DNA from: Pseudomonas viridiflava
Lineage (GTDB): Bacteria; Pseudomonadota; Gammaproteobacteria; Pseudomonadales; Pseudomonadaceae
Length of the DNA: 64,000 nt
Assembly: GCF_900583165.1 (NCBI RefSeq)
Contig: NZ_UTKY01000011.1
Coordinates: forward strand, 1 to 64,000
Direction of reading: 5' to 3'
The notes beneath the pieces are model-generated. The model was not told the DNA's origin. It saw only the letters and a program-made list of their open reading frames with translations, and did no database searches. Made by a program: the position numbers and the translations under genes. Positions 25,732 to 32,723 of this stretch are shown here, in pieces (positions within the stretch are counted from its first letter, which is position 1; every line of letters starts with the position of its first letter).

Positions 25732-26220
25732 TTATTTGGCCTCGGTAACCGTAAACAGTTGCCGAGCGCCGGCCACCAGAATCTCTACCTCATCCCCCTC
25801 GAACTTGCCCAGCAGGCTTTTGCCTAGCGGCGAGCGCGGGGTGATGACGGTGACCGGTTGGCCCACTACGTCCACTTTCAACCCCGCCGCGTCTGGCGCT
25901 AGAAATAACCATTGCTGCCGACCGTTCTCGTCTTCCAGACCCAATAGTGCGCCGACCTCTATCCCTCGCTGATCATCGTGCGCACGCAGCGGCATGTTCT
26001 GACACAGCACCAGCGCCTGCTTGATCTCCTCGACCCGCTTGGCCTGCCCCGCGGCAAGGTACGACGCCTCCAGCCCCAGGGTGTCGTATTTGTTTTCCGC
26101 GATGTTTTCTTCGTGGGTCGCGGTTTCGTAGGCGGTTTGCGCGGCGCGCTGGGCAATGTCGAGGTCGACGGTCAGCTTCTCTAGCACCAGCCGGTGGACG
26201 GCGTGTTTATTCATGGTCAT
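25732..26220 (-). CDS. GreA/GreB-family protein
   Basis: The 162-residue product has the two-domain Gre layout: a helical N-terminal half (RLVLEKLTVDLDIAQRAAQTAYETATHEENIAENKYDTLGLEASYL) and a C-terminal FKBP-like half (RGIEVGALLGLEDENGRQQWLFLAPDAAG, VITPRSPLGKSLLGKFEGDEVEI). The acidic tip of true GreA/GreB is weakly conserved (THEENIAENKYDT), so it may bind RNA polymerase without classical cleavage activity, as in Rnk- or Gfh-like proteins. ATG 26220 overlaps the stop of the upstream gene (TGATG), indicating coupling. Its role is inferred from the family only. Confidence 0.78.
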   Translation of the reverse strand: MTMNKHAVHRLVLEKLTVDLDIAQRAAQTAYETATHEENIAENKYDTLGLEASYLAAGQAKRVEEIKQALVLCQNMPLRAHDDQRGIEVGALLGLEDENGRQQWLFLAPDAAGLKVDVVGQPVTVITPRSPLGKSLLGKFEGDEVEILVAGARQLFTVTEAK

Positions 26221-26588
26221 CAATCGCAGAATTGCAGGACATTGGCCCGGGTCTTTTCGTTAGGGGCGTTCTGGTCTTGCTGCAGCCAGAACTGGCATTT
26301 CGGGTTGGAGAGGTTGCGTGCATTGTTACGGGCCTGCTCCAGGGTTTGCTGCTGTTCCTGCTTGTGCAGGTTTTGCTGATACTGCTCGAACATGCGGTTG
26401 GGCGGCTCCGGTGTCACCACCGTTGGCTTGGCCAACTGCTCAACCGCTTGGGCCACCGGCGCGAGGCTTTGCGGGAACACGTAGCGTGACGCCAGCCAGG
26501 TAGTCAGTGCGATGGCGATAAACCCCATCCACACGCCCAGGGCAATTGCGACACAGAGCTTGAGCAGCGACAACGGACGATCAGACAT
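26220..26588 (-). CDS. Small membrane protein of unknown function
   Basis: The 122-residue protein begins MSDRPLSLLKLCVAIALGVWMGFIAIALTTWLASRYVFP, which gives one N-terminal membrane helix (about 9-32). It continues with a proline-containing and glutamine-rich helical tail (MFEQYQQNLHKQEQQQTLEQARNNARN) and two Cys residues near the end (NPKCQFWLQQ, NVLQFCD) that could form a disulfide in the periplasm. I do not recognise the family. AGGAGG lies 5 bases before ATG 26588, a very good site, so the start is secure. It is the first gene of a pair with the Gre-like gene and divergent from earP. Confidence 0.72.
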   Translation of the reverse strand: MSDRPLSLLKLCVAIALGVWMGFIAIALTTWLASRYVFPQSLAPVAQAVEQLAKPTVVTPEPPNRMFEQYQQNLHKQEQQQTLEQARNNARNLSNPKCQFWLQQDQNAPNEKTRANVLQFCD

Positions 26589-26720
26589 AGTGGCCTCCTG
26601 GCTGGCATTTGCGGCGTGGCGGCAATTGTCGCACAGCCACTGTGCAGAATAATCGCGATCAAGCCTTCTGCATCCGCGCATTTATGCGGACAATCGAGCC
26701 TTTGAGTGTTGGAGCCCGGA

Positions 26721-27854
26721 ATGAAAGCCCGCTGGGATATTTTTTGCAGCGTCGTCGACAACTACGGCGACATCGGCGTGACTTGGCGCCTGGCTCGTCA
26801 GTTGGTGGCGGAGCATCGGTGTGACGTGCGCTTGTGGGTCGATGACCTGCGTGCTTTCGAGCGCATGTGCCCAGAGATTGAGGTGCAGTTGGACCAGCAA
26901 TGGCAGGAGGGCGTCGAGGTGCGCCACTGGCCGGCCGAGTGGAAGGGCGCTGTGGCGGCAGATGTAGTGATCGCCGCGTTCGCATGCCAACTGCCGCCTG
27001 ACTACATGGAAGCAATGGCCACACGTGAACGCTTGCCTTTGTGGATGAACCTGGACTATCTCAGTGCCGAAGATTGGGTCGTAGGGTGCCACCGTCTGCC
27101 GTCGGTGAAGTTTAAGGGCGTGCAGAAGTACTTCTTCTTTCCAGGGTTCCGCCCAGGCACCGGCGGCCTGCTGCGGGAGACGGGGTTGCTGGAACGGCGT
27201 CGGGCGTTTCAGCAAGACCGGGGCGCACAGCGACAATTCCTGCAAACCTTGGGGGTGTTTCCTGCCGACGATGCGCAGCTGATCTCATTGTTTGCCTACG
27301 AAAATGCCGGCCTGGCCCGTTGGTTGGACGTGTTATCGACCAGCGGCCATGCCACTCATCTATTGGTGCCTGAGGGGCGCATCCTCGGCGATGTCGAGCG
27401 CTGGCTTGGCGTCGAAGGGCTGGTGGCGGGTGATGTCCACCTGCGCGACTGCCTTACGGTGCAGGTGCTGGCGTTTGTGCGTCAGGAACAATATGACCGA
27501 TTGTTGTGGAGCTGCGACTTCAACGCTGTACGCGGCGAAGACTCGTTTGTACGCGCCCAGTGGGCCGGCCGGCCACTGTTGTGGCATATCTATCGCCAGG
27601 ACGAGGACATTCACCTCGACAAGCTCGACGCCTTCCTGGCGCTGTATACCGCCGCGTTGTCACCGGCTGCGAGCGCCGCATTGGTTACGCTCTGGCAAGC
27701 CTGGAATGCGGATGGCGATATGGCCCAAGCGTGGAAAATGCTGCAGGAATACTGGCCTGAAGTGAACCGGCACGCTGAAAACTGGTGTCTGGAACAGGCC
27801 TTGCAGGCTGATCTTGCGACGGCGCTGGTACAGTTTTATGAAAGTTGGATATGA
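26721..27854 (+). CDS. earP: EF-P arginine rhamnosyltransferase EarP
   Basis: EarP transfers rhamnose from dTDP-rhamnose to Arg32 of elongation factor P, which activates EF-P for polyproline translation. The product (377 residues) shows the family hallmarks: MKARWDIFCSVVDNYGDIGVTWRLARQLVAEH at the start with the catalytic Asp region VVDNYGD, LPLWMNLDYLSAEDWV, KYFFFPGFRPGTGGLLRE, the CDFNAVRGEDSFVRAQWAGRPLLWHIY nucleotide-sugar region (with the E-D-S motif) and HLDKLDAFL. GGAG precedes ATG 26721. Its substrate gene efp follows directly, about 50 bp downstream. Confidence 0.95.
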   Translation: MKARWDIFCSVVDNYGDIGVTWRLARQLVAEHRCDVRLWVDDLRAFERMCPEIEVQLDQQWQEGVEVRHWPAEWKGAVAADVVIAAFACQLPPDYMEAMATRERLPLWMNLDYLSAEDWVVGCHRLPSVKFKGVQKYFFFPGFRPGTGGLLRETGLLERRRAFQQDRGAQRQFLQTLGVFPADDAQLISLFAYENAGLARWLDVLSTSGHATHLLVPEGRILGDVERWLGVEGLVAGDVHLRDCLTVQVLAFVRQEQYDRLLWSCDFNAVRGEDSFVRAQWAGRPLLWHIYRQDEDIHLDKLDAFLALYTAALSPAASAALVTLWQAWNADGDMAQAWKMLQEYWPEVNRHAENWCLEQALQADLATALVQFYESWI

Positions 27855-27903
27855 TACGCCACCTTGAATTTTGTAAATCCCATCCAAATTTCGGATATAT
27901 GCA

Positions 27904-28476
27904 ATGAAAACTGGTAAAGAACTGAAACCCGGTACAGTGATCCGTCTCGAAAACGACCCTTGGCTGGTTCAGAAAGCTGAGTTCACCAAGTCTGGTCGTA
28001 ACAGCGCAATCATGAAGACCAAGCTGAAGAACCTGCTGACCGGTTACAAGACCGAGATCGTTTACAGCGCCGACGACAAACTGGACGACGTGATCCTCGA
28101 CCGCAAAGAAGCGACCCTGTCCTTCATCAGCGGCGACACCTACACGTTCATGGACACCACCGACTACACCATGTACGAGCTGAACGCTGAAGACATCGAA
28201 GCCGTTCTGCCGTTCGTGGAAGAAGGTATGGAAGACGTCTGCGAAGCGATCTTCTTCGAAGACCGTCTGGTTTCCGTAGAGCTGCCGACCACTATCGTGC
28301 GTCAGGTTGACTACACCGAAGGTTCCGCTCGCGGTGACACTTCGGGCAAGGTGATGAAGCCTGCCAAACTGAAAAACGGTACCGAGCTGGCTGTTGCAGA
28401 TTTCATCGAAATCGGCGACCTGATCGAGATCGACACCCGCGAAGGTGGTTCGTACAAAGGTCGCGCCAAGAAGTAA
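27904..28476 (+). CDS. efp: Elongation factor P (Arg32 type)
   Basis: EF-P rescues ribosomes stalled at consecutive prolines by binding between the P and E sites. The 190-residue protein has the three beta-barrel domains. The tip of domain I reads TKSGRNSA with Arg at position 32, where enterobacterial EF-P has Lys34; this is the EarP-rhamnosylated type. The C-terminal [24 protein letters not shown] is conserved. It follows earP and is followed by a strong terminator. Codon use is biased towards favoured codons, consistent with high expression. Confidence 0.96.
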   Translation: MKTGKELKPGTVIRLENDPWLVQKAEFTKSGRNSAIMKTKLKNLLTGYKTEIVYSADDKLDDVILDRKEATLSFISGDTYTFMDTTDYTMYELNAEDIEAVLPFVEEGMEDVCEAIFFEDRLVSVELPTTIVRQVDYTEGSARGDTSGKVMKPAKLKNGTELAVADFIEIGDLIEIDTREGGSYKGRAKK

Positions 28477-28495
28477 TTCTGGCCCCGCCGATACG

Positions 28496-28527
28496 AAAAA
28501 AACCCGACTCTGAGTCGGGTTTTTTTA
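28496..28527 (+). terminator. Terminator after efp
   Basis: AACCCGACT and AGTCGGGTT form a perfect 9-bp stem with a 3-base loop, preceded by a run of A and followed by a run of T, so it can also act for the convergent ohr gene. Confidence 0.88.
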
Positions 28528-28542
28528 TGGGCGTCTGTTTGT

Positions 28543-28962
28543 TCAGACGGTCACGTGCAAACGCACATCTACGTTGCCACGGGTGGCGTTGGAGTACGGA
28601 CACACTTGGTGAGCGGCGTCGACCAGGCTTTGCGCATCGTCTTGGTCGAGACCCGGCAGGCTGATGTGCAGGTCAATGTCCAGGCCGAAACCGCCGGGGA
28701 TTTGACCGATGCCAACATGGGCAGTGATCGAAGCGTCATCCGGGATTTTGCGCTTGGTCTGGCTGGCGACGAATTTGAGCGCGCCGATAAAGCAGGCCGA
28801 GTAGCCGGCGGCGAACAGCTGCTCAGGGTTGGTAGCCTGGCCACCGGCACCGCCCAATTCTTTGGGGGTTGAGAGTTTGACGTCGAGAATGTTGTCGCTG
28901 GAAACAGCACGACCATCGCGGCCGCCGGTTGCGGTAGCTACTGCTGTGTAGAGAGTTTGCAT
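28543..28962 (-). CDS. ohr: Organic hydroperoxide reductase Ohr
   Basis: Ohr reduces organic hydroperoxides with a thiol pair recycled by lipoylated proteins. The 139-residue product has the two catalytic cysteines, Cys57 in AAGYSACFIGAL and Cys121 in QVCPYSNATRGN, and the conserved Glu/Arg region (GGRDGRAVS, ATNPEQLFAAG). The length and MQTLYTAVATATGGRDG start are typical. Upstream on the minus strand lie two palindromic boxes and then, beyond a REP doublet, ohrR on the same strand; the pair forms a classical peroxide-inducible locus. Confidence 0.96.
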   Translation of the reverse strand: MQTLYTAVATATGGRDGRAVSSDNILDVKLSTPKELGGAGGQATNPEQLFAAGYSACFIGALKFVASQTKRKIPDDASITAHVGIGQIPGGFGLDIDLHISLPGLDQDDAQSLVDAAHQVCPYSNATRGNVDVRLHVTV

Positions 28963-28984
28963 GGTGTGGTCCTTTGGGCGTGTT

Positions 28985-29048
28985 GCGCTAAATGTTTGCG
29001 CGCTAAGTAGTTGGTGATGTGAATGTATAGCGCTAATGTTTAGTGCGC
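28985..29048 (-). promoter_or_regulatory. Candidate OhrR operators upstream of ohr
   Basis: Two related palindromes lie 23-86 bp upstream of the ohr start: GCGCTAAATGTTTGCGC at 28985-29001 and AGCGCTAATGTTTAGTGCG at 29029-29047. Both centre on TAAnTGTTTA/TTAA-like cores flanked by GCGC, and a related box lies upstream of ohrR. They fit binding sites for a dimeric MarR-family repressor. Assignment to OhrR is inference from position and recurrence. Confidence 0.6.
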
Positions 29049-29090
29049 AAGATAAAATTTGAAATTATTTTGTGTGTGCCTCACAAATCA

Positions 29091-29182
29091 ATGTGGGAGG
29101 GGGCTTGCTCCCGATAGCATAGGGTCAGTCAATCGATTCCTTGGCTGATACACCGCTATCGGGAGCAAGCCCCCTCCCACAT
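29091..29182. repeat. REP doublet (inverted pair)
   Basis: ATGTGGGAGGGGGCTTGCTC at the left and its reverse complement GAGCAAGCCCCCTCCCACAT at the right enclose about 40 bases. It is the pattern of Pseudomonas REP elements arranged as a REPIN, and sits between ohrR and ohr, downstream of the ohrR stop. Confidence 0.88.
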
Positions 29183-29200
29183 TTTAAAGCTTCAATGCCA

Positions 29201-29653
29201 TTAGATTGAGTTCTGCAGGTTGCCCCGCAGCGCAATCAAATCAGCCTGGAGCTTACGCAGCTGTTCAAGCTGCAACCCACTGGCACCCAAAATACACTGC
29301 GGAATCCCCATGGCTTTGTCCTGCAAGGCACGCCCAGCCTCAGTCAACTCCACCACCACCACCCGTTCGTCTTCACGGCTGCGTGTGCGGCTCAACAGCC
29401 CTTCAGCCTCAAGGCGTTTCAGCAGGGGAGTGAGAGAGCCTGGATCGGTCAGCAAGCGGTTGCTGATTTCACCCACGGTCAAACCGTCCTCTTCCCACAG
29501 CACCATCATGGCCAAGTACTGCGGGTAGGTCAGGCCGAGGGCTTGCAACAGGGGCTTGTAGACCTTGGTCATCAGCAACGACGTAGAGTGCAGGGCGAAA
29601 CACAGCTGGTTGTCCAGCATCAGGGATTCGCAGGGGGCGGGATTCTTGCTCAT
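29201..29653 (-). CDS. ohrR: OhrR, MarR-family organic peroxide sensor
   Basis: OhrR represses ohr until organic peroxide oxidises its reactive cysteine. The 150-residue product has the diagnostic LDNQLCFALHSTSLLMTKVYKPLL with sensing Cys18, the winged helix region ([48 protein letters not shown]), and a second Cys120 (IPQCILGASG), so it belongs to the 2-Cys class in which an intersubunit disulfide forms. GAGGT precedes ATG 29653. A palindrome resembling those at ohr lies at 29692-29712, suggesting autoregulation. Confidence 0.93.
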   Translation of the reverse strand: MSKNPAPCESLMLDNQLCFALHSTSLLMTKVYKPLLQALGLTYPQYLAMMVLWEEDGLTVGEISNRLLTDPGSLTPLLKRLEAEGLLSRTRSREDERVVVVELTEAGRALQDKAMGIPQCILGASGLQLEQLRKLQADLIALRGNLQNSI

Positions 29654-29691
29654 GGCGGTACCTCGGGAAAGCGTGTCTGGGCTGGAATCTA

Positions 29692-29712
29692 GCGGGCAAA
29701 TGTTTGAGGCGC
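29692..29712 (-). promoter_or_regulatory. Candidate OhrR autoregulatory operator
   Basis: GCGGGCAAATGTTTGAGGCGC at 29692-29712 is an imperfect palindrome with the same AAATGTTT-like centre and GCG/CGC flanks as the two boxes upstream of ohr. It is 39 bp upstream of the ohrR start. Confidence 0.5.
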
Positions 29713-29733
29713 CAGATAATTCTGCCCAGGCAG

Positions 29734-30684
29734 TCAGATCAAACCGTTTTGCAGTGCGAGGTCCCATGGCGTGATCGGGCTGAAACGGGTTTTCAGGTAT
29801 TCCAGTAACAAGCGGCTACGGGCATTGGGTTGTTGCTCCAGACGCAGGGCGTAGATGCCCGTGGTCTCGGGGCTGGGCAGGCCGTCTTCGCAAAACAATG
29901 GCAGGAGTTCGCCGCGTACCAAGTATTCACTGGCCAGCCAGGTGGGTAGGTGGGCGATGCCCAGCCCTGCGAGCGCGCCAGACAGCAGGGCCTCCGCATT
30001 GTTGGCGCTCAGGCGAATGCGTCGCGGGCGATAGGTGGCGCGGCGCCCGTCCAGTTCAAAGCGCCAGGCGAACATCGGCGCCAGGCCGTCCCAATCAAGG
30101 CCGTCGTGATCGCTGAGTTCGCGAGGGTGGAGCGGCGTGCCACGGCTTTTCAGGTAGGCCGGGCTGGCGCAGGCGATTCGCACAATGCTGGCCAGGGGCG
30201 TGGCGATCAAACGGGTGTCGACGATATGCCCAGCCCGCAGCACCAAGTCGACCTTACCCAAATGCGCGCCTTGCATGTCCACAAAGCTGTCGATCAAATG
30301 CAGATGCACGTCCAGCCCTGGATAAACGTTGAGGAAGTCCGCAATCACGGGTGCCAGGTGGCGTCGGCCAAACGCTGCAGGCGCATCCACACGGATCAGG
30401 CCCTCCGGCGCATGGCTCAGGGACACGGCCTCGGCCCGCGCCAGTTGCAACTCGCTGACGATCCGTCGCGCCCGCTCCGCAAACGCCAGCCCCGCCGTGG
30501 TTGGAACCACCGCATGAGTAGTGCGTTGGAACAATTGGCTACCCACTGAGCTTTCCAGACTATCGATGCGCCTTGCCACTGCCGAAGGTGTAAGGGGATG
30601 ACGACGCGCGGCAGCGGAAAAGCTGCCGGTCTCCAGTACATCCAGAAACAGACTCAGTTGATCGGTGAGGGTATTCGGGTTCAT
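29734..30684 (-). CDS. LysR-family transcriptional regulator
   Basis: The 316-residue regulator has an N-terminal helix-turn-helix (LSLFLDVLETGSFSAAARRHPLTPSAVARRIDSLESSVGSQLFQR) and a LysR substrate-binding domain (EGLIRVDAPAAFGRRHLAPVIADFLNVYPGLDVHLHLIDS, LIATPLASIVRIACASPAYLKSRGTPLHPREL). It resembles the large CrgA/DmlR-like group, whose members usually control a divergent gene. Here the divergent neighbour is the TauE/SafE permease 109 bp away, which is therefore the most likely target. The start codon at 30684 lacks a strong ribosome-binding site but matches the usual N-terminus length. Confidence 0.88.
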   Translation of the reverse strand: MNPNTLTDQLSLFLDVLETGSFSAAARRHPLTPSAVARRIDSLESSVGSQLFQRTTHAVVPTTAGLAFAERARRIVSELQLARAEAVSLSHAPEGLIRVDAPAAFGRRHLAPVIADFLNVYPGLDVHLHLIDSFVDMQGAHLGKVDLVLRAGHIVDTRLIATPLASIVRIACASPAYLKSRGTPLHPRELSDHDGLDWDGLAPMFAWRFELDGRRATYRPRRIRLSANNAEALLSGALAGLGIAHLPTWLASEYLVRGELLPLFCEDGLPSPETTGIYALRLEQQPNARSRLLLEYLKTRFSPITPWDLALQNGLI

Positions 30685-30793
30685 CGACTGTGCGCTTATG
30701 CGAGATTGGCACAGCCATTGTGCGTTGCTGTGCGTTTCCGCGCCATAGGCGACTGCGTAGCATGCAAGCCTTGGGATCGAGGAGTAGGTCAAA

Positions 30794-31543
30794 GTGTTGG
30801 ATTTAGCGTTGTACTTGGTATTGGGCGTGGCCCTGGGCACCGTGGGCGGCCTGTTTGGCATTGGTGGCGGCCTGATCGCGATCCCGGTGCTGGGTGTGTT
30901 TTTTGGTCTCGACCAGCAGATTGCCCAAGGCACCGCGCTGGTGATGGTGGTGCCCAATGTGATGCTGGCCCTGTGGCGTTATCACCAGCGCAACCCTATC
31001 TACCTGCGTCATGCGTTGCCCCTGGGCATTATGGGCTTCACCTTCGCATGGTTGGGCTCGATCTGGGCGGTGGGCCTGGATGCAGGCTTGATGCGCATCG
31101 GCTTTATCGCGTTTCTGGTGGCGCTGTCGGCCTATAACCTGCTGCGCATGTTCATTCGCAATGCACCGCCCACCGGCGAGATGCGTTATTCCTGGCCGTG
31201 GCTGGGTGTGCTCGGTGCTGCGTCCGGCTCCATGGGCGGTTTGTTTGGCGTGGGCGGCGCCGTGATTGCCACGCCGGTGCTGACCAGCCTGTTTGGCACC
31301 ACTCAGGTGGTCGCGCAAGGCTTGTCATTGGCGTTGGCGCTGCCGAGTACAGGCGTGACCCTGGTGACCTACGCCTGGCACCACGAGGTGGACTGGCTGA
31401 TCGGCGTACCCCTGGCGGTGGGCGGCCTGCTCAGTATCAGTTGGGGCGTGAAAGTGGCCCATGCCTTGCCGGAGCGCACATTGCGCGGGTTGTTTTGTGG
31501 CTTTCTGGTGGTTTGCGCGGTGATGCTGGCCTTTAAAGTTTAA
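30794..31543 (+). CDS. TauE/SafE-family membrane permease
   Basis: This 249-residue permease has about eight membrane segments in two homologous halves, each with the family glycine motif: LGTVGGLFGIGGGLIAIPVLG near the N-terminus and ASGSMGGLFGVGGAVIATPVL in the second half. TauE/SafE proteins export sulfite, sulfoacetate or other anions. GTG 30794 is preceded by GGAG. It is divergent from one LysR gene and convergent with another, overlapping the latter by 11 bp at its 3' end. The substrate is not determinable from sequence. Confidence 0.88.
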   Translation: MLDLALYLVLGVALGTVGGLFGIGGGLIAIPVLGVFFGLDQQIAQGTALVMVVPNVMLALWRYHQRNPIYLRHALPLGIMGFTFAWLGSIWAVGLDAGLMRIGFIAFLVALSAYNLLRMFIRNAPPTGEMRYSWPWLGVLGAASGSMGGLFGVGGAVIATPVLTSLFGTTQVVAQGLSLALALPSTGVTLVTYAWHHEVDWLIGVPLAVGGLLSISWGVKVAHALPERTLRGLFCGFLVVCAVMLAFKV

Positions 31544-32423
31544 AGCCCTCAATGATGTACTCGGCCAGGCATTCGGTGATCGGCGAGGTCATCTGTGGGT
31601 TACGCAGCAAATGCAGATTCATCGACGGCAGCGGCGGCAAACCCTCATCGCTGCCGAGCACGCGCAGGTCGTCTGCGACCAGGCTTTGCATGCTGATCAT
31701 CACCGCCAGGCCGGCGCTGACCACCGCCTGGATCGCAGCGCCGTTGGTGCTGTGATAGGCCAGGCGGTAATCCCGCCCGGTGGCTTCCAACGCTGAGCGG
31801 GTCCACTGGGTGTAGAGGCAGTCGGCACCCGAAACGGCGAGGGGCAGGGTCTCGTGTTCGTCCACGCAGAAGCATGGTGCGGCCGCCCACACCATGCGTT
31901 CAGTGCGCAGCAACTCGCCCATTTCATTGCCGGGTTCGCGGCTGATTACGGTCAGCGCCAGATCGCGGCGCTGCATCAGTACGGTTGATGACTCGCAGTG
32001 CATCTCGATCTGGATCAGCGGGTAAGCCTTGGAGAACGGCTTGAGAATGCCCGGCAAAAAGCGCATCACGTAGTCGTCAGGCGTGCCGATGCGCACCAAC
32101 CCCACCATGTGTGGCTCGCGCAGGGTGTTGAACACTTCGCTGTGCAGCTTCAGGATGCGCCGCGCATAGCCCAACAGCACCTGGCCCTCGGGCGTCAGCC
32201 GCACCTGGCGGCCATCGCGTTCGAACAGCTTGCGTTGCAGCACGTCCTCTTCCAGGCGCTTCATCTGCATGCTGACCGCCGATTGGGTGCGGTTGACCAA
32301 CTCGCCGGCGCGGGTAAAACCGCCTTGATCGGCGATGGCGACGAAGGTGCGCAGCACTTCAGTGTCGATACTTGGGAAGGTCGTCAATTCATGAATCTCT
32401 GAGATGTATTGCATAAGAAACAT
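31533..32423 (-). CDS. LysR-family regulator, LrhA-like
   Basis: The product (296 residues from ATG 32423) has a helix-turn-helix (LRTFVAIADQGGFTRAGELVNRTQSAVSMQMKRLEEDVLQRKLFERDG) and RQVRLTPEGQVLLGYARRILKLHSEVF, which strongly resembles E. coli LrhA/HexA, regulators of motility and virulence. The ligand domain contains VGLVRIGTPDDYVMRFLPGILKPFS and MQRRDLALTVISREPGNEMGELL. ATG 32414 and an upstream start at 32453 are alternatives. Its 3' end overlaps the convergent permease gene by 11 bp, so each is antisense to the other's end. Target genes are unknown. Confidence 0.85.
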   Translation of the reverse strand: MFLMQYISEIHELTTFPSIDTEVLRTFVAIADQGGFTRAGELVNRTQSAVSMQMKRLEEDVLQRKLFERDGRQVRLTPEGQVLLGYARRILKLHSEVFNTLREPHMVGLVRIGTPDDYVMRFLPGILKPFSKAYPLIQIEMHCESSTVLMQRRDLALTVISREPGNEMGELLRTERMVWAAAPCFCVDEHETLPLAVSGADCLYTQWTRSALEATGRDYRLAYHSTNGAAIQAVVSAGLAVMISMQSLVADDLRVLGSDEGLPPLPSMNLHLLRNPQMTSPITECLAEYIIEGFKL

Positions 32424-32484
32424 TCGTTGGATTGATCTTAAGCGCCCGCTCACACTTGCGCCATCCCCACGGGAGGGCGAGAAG

Positions 32485-32679
32485 ATGAAAGGTCAAAGAG
32501 GTTTTGTATTGATGGCAAAGCGGCCGTTCACCGGCGTGTTGAACGCACTGTGCCGGTGGCATGAGCGCCAATTGCTGGCGAACTTGAGCGATGACGCACT
32601 CAAGGACATTGGGCTCAATCGCATCGATGTGGAGCAGGAACGTCGCCTGCCTGTGTGGCAAGACCCCCTGCGAAAGTGA
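32485..32679 (+). CDS. Small DUF1127-domain protein
   Basis: The 64-residue protein has a basic N-terminus (MKGQRGFVLMAKRPFTGVLNAL) and the DUF1127 pattern W-x-R-x-x-x-x-L-x-x-L-x-D-x-x-L-x-D-I-G (CRWHERQLLANLSDDALKDIGLNRIDVEQE). Such short proteins in alphaproteobacteria bind RNA or act in phosphate and carbon metabolism; in Pseudomonas the role is undefined. GGAGGG lies upstream of ATG 32485. It is divergent from the LrhA-like gene by about 60 bp, which places it as a candidate target. Confidence 0.82.
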   Translation: MKGQRGFVLMAKRPFTGVLNALCRWHERQLLANLSDDALKDIGLNRIDVEQERRLPVWQDPLRK

Positions 32680-32723
32680 CCCGGATGCAGTAGGGTAGTC
32701 GGCGAGCCTCCCTGGAGAATTCC

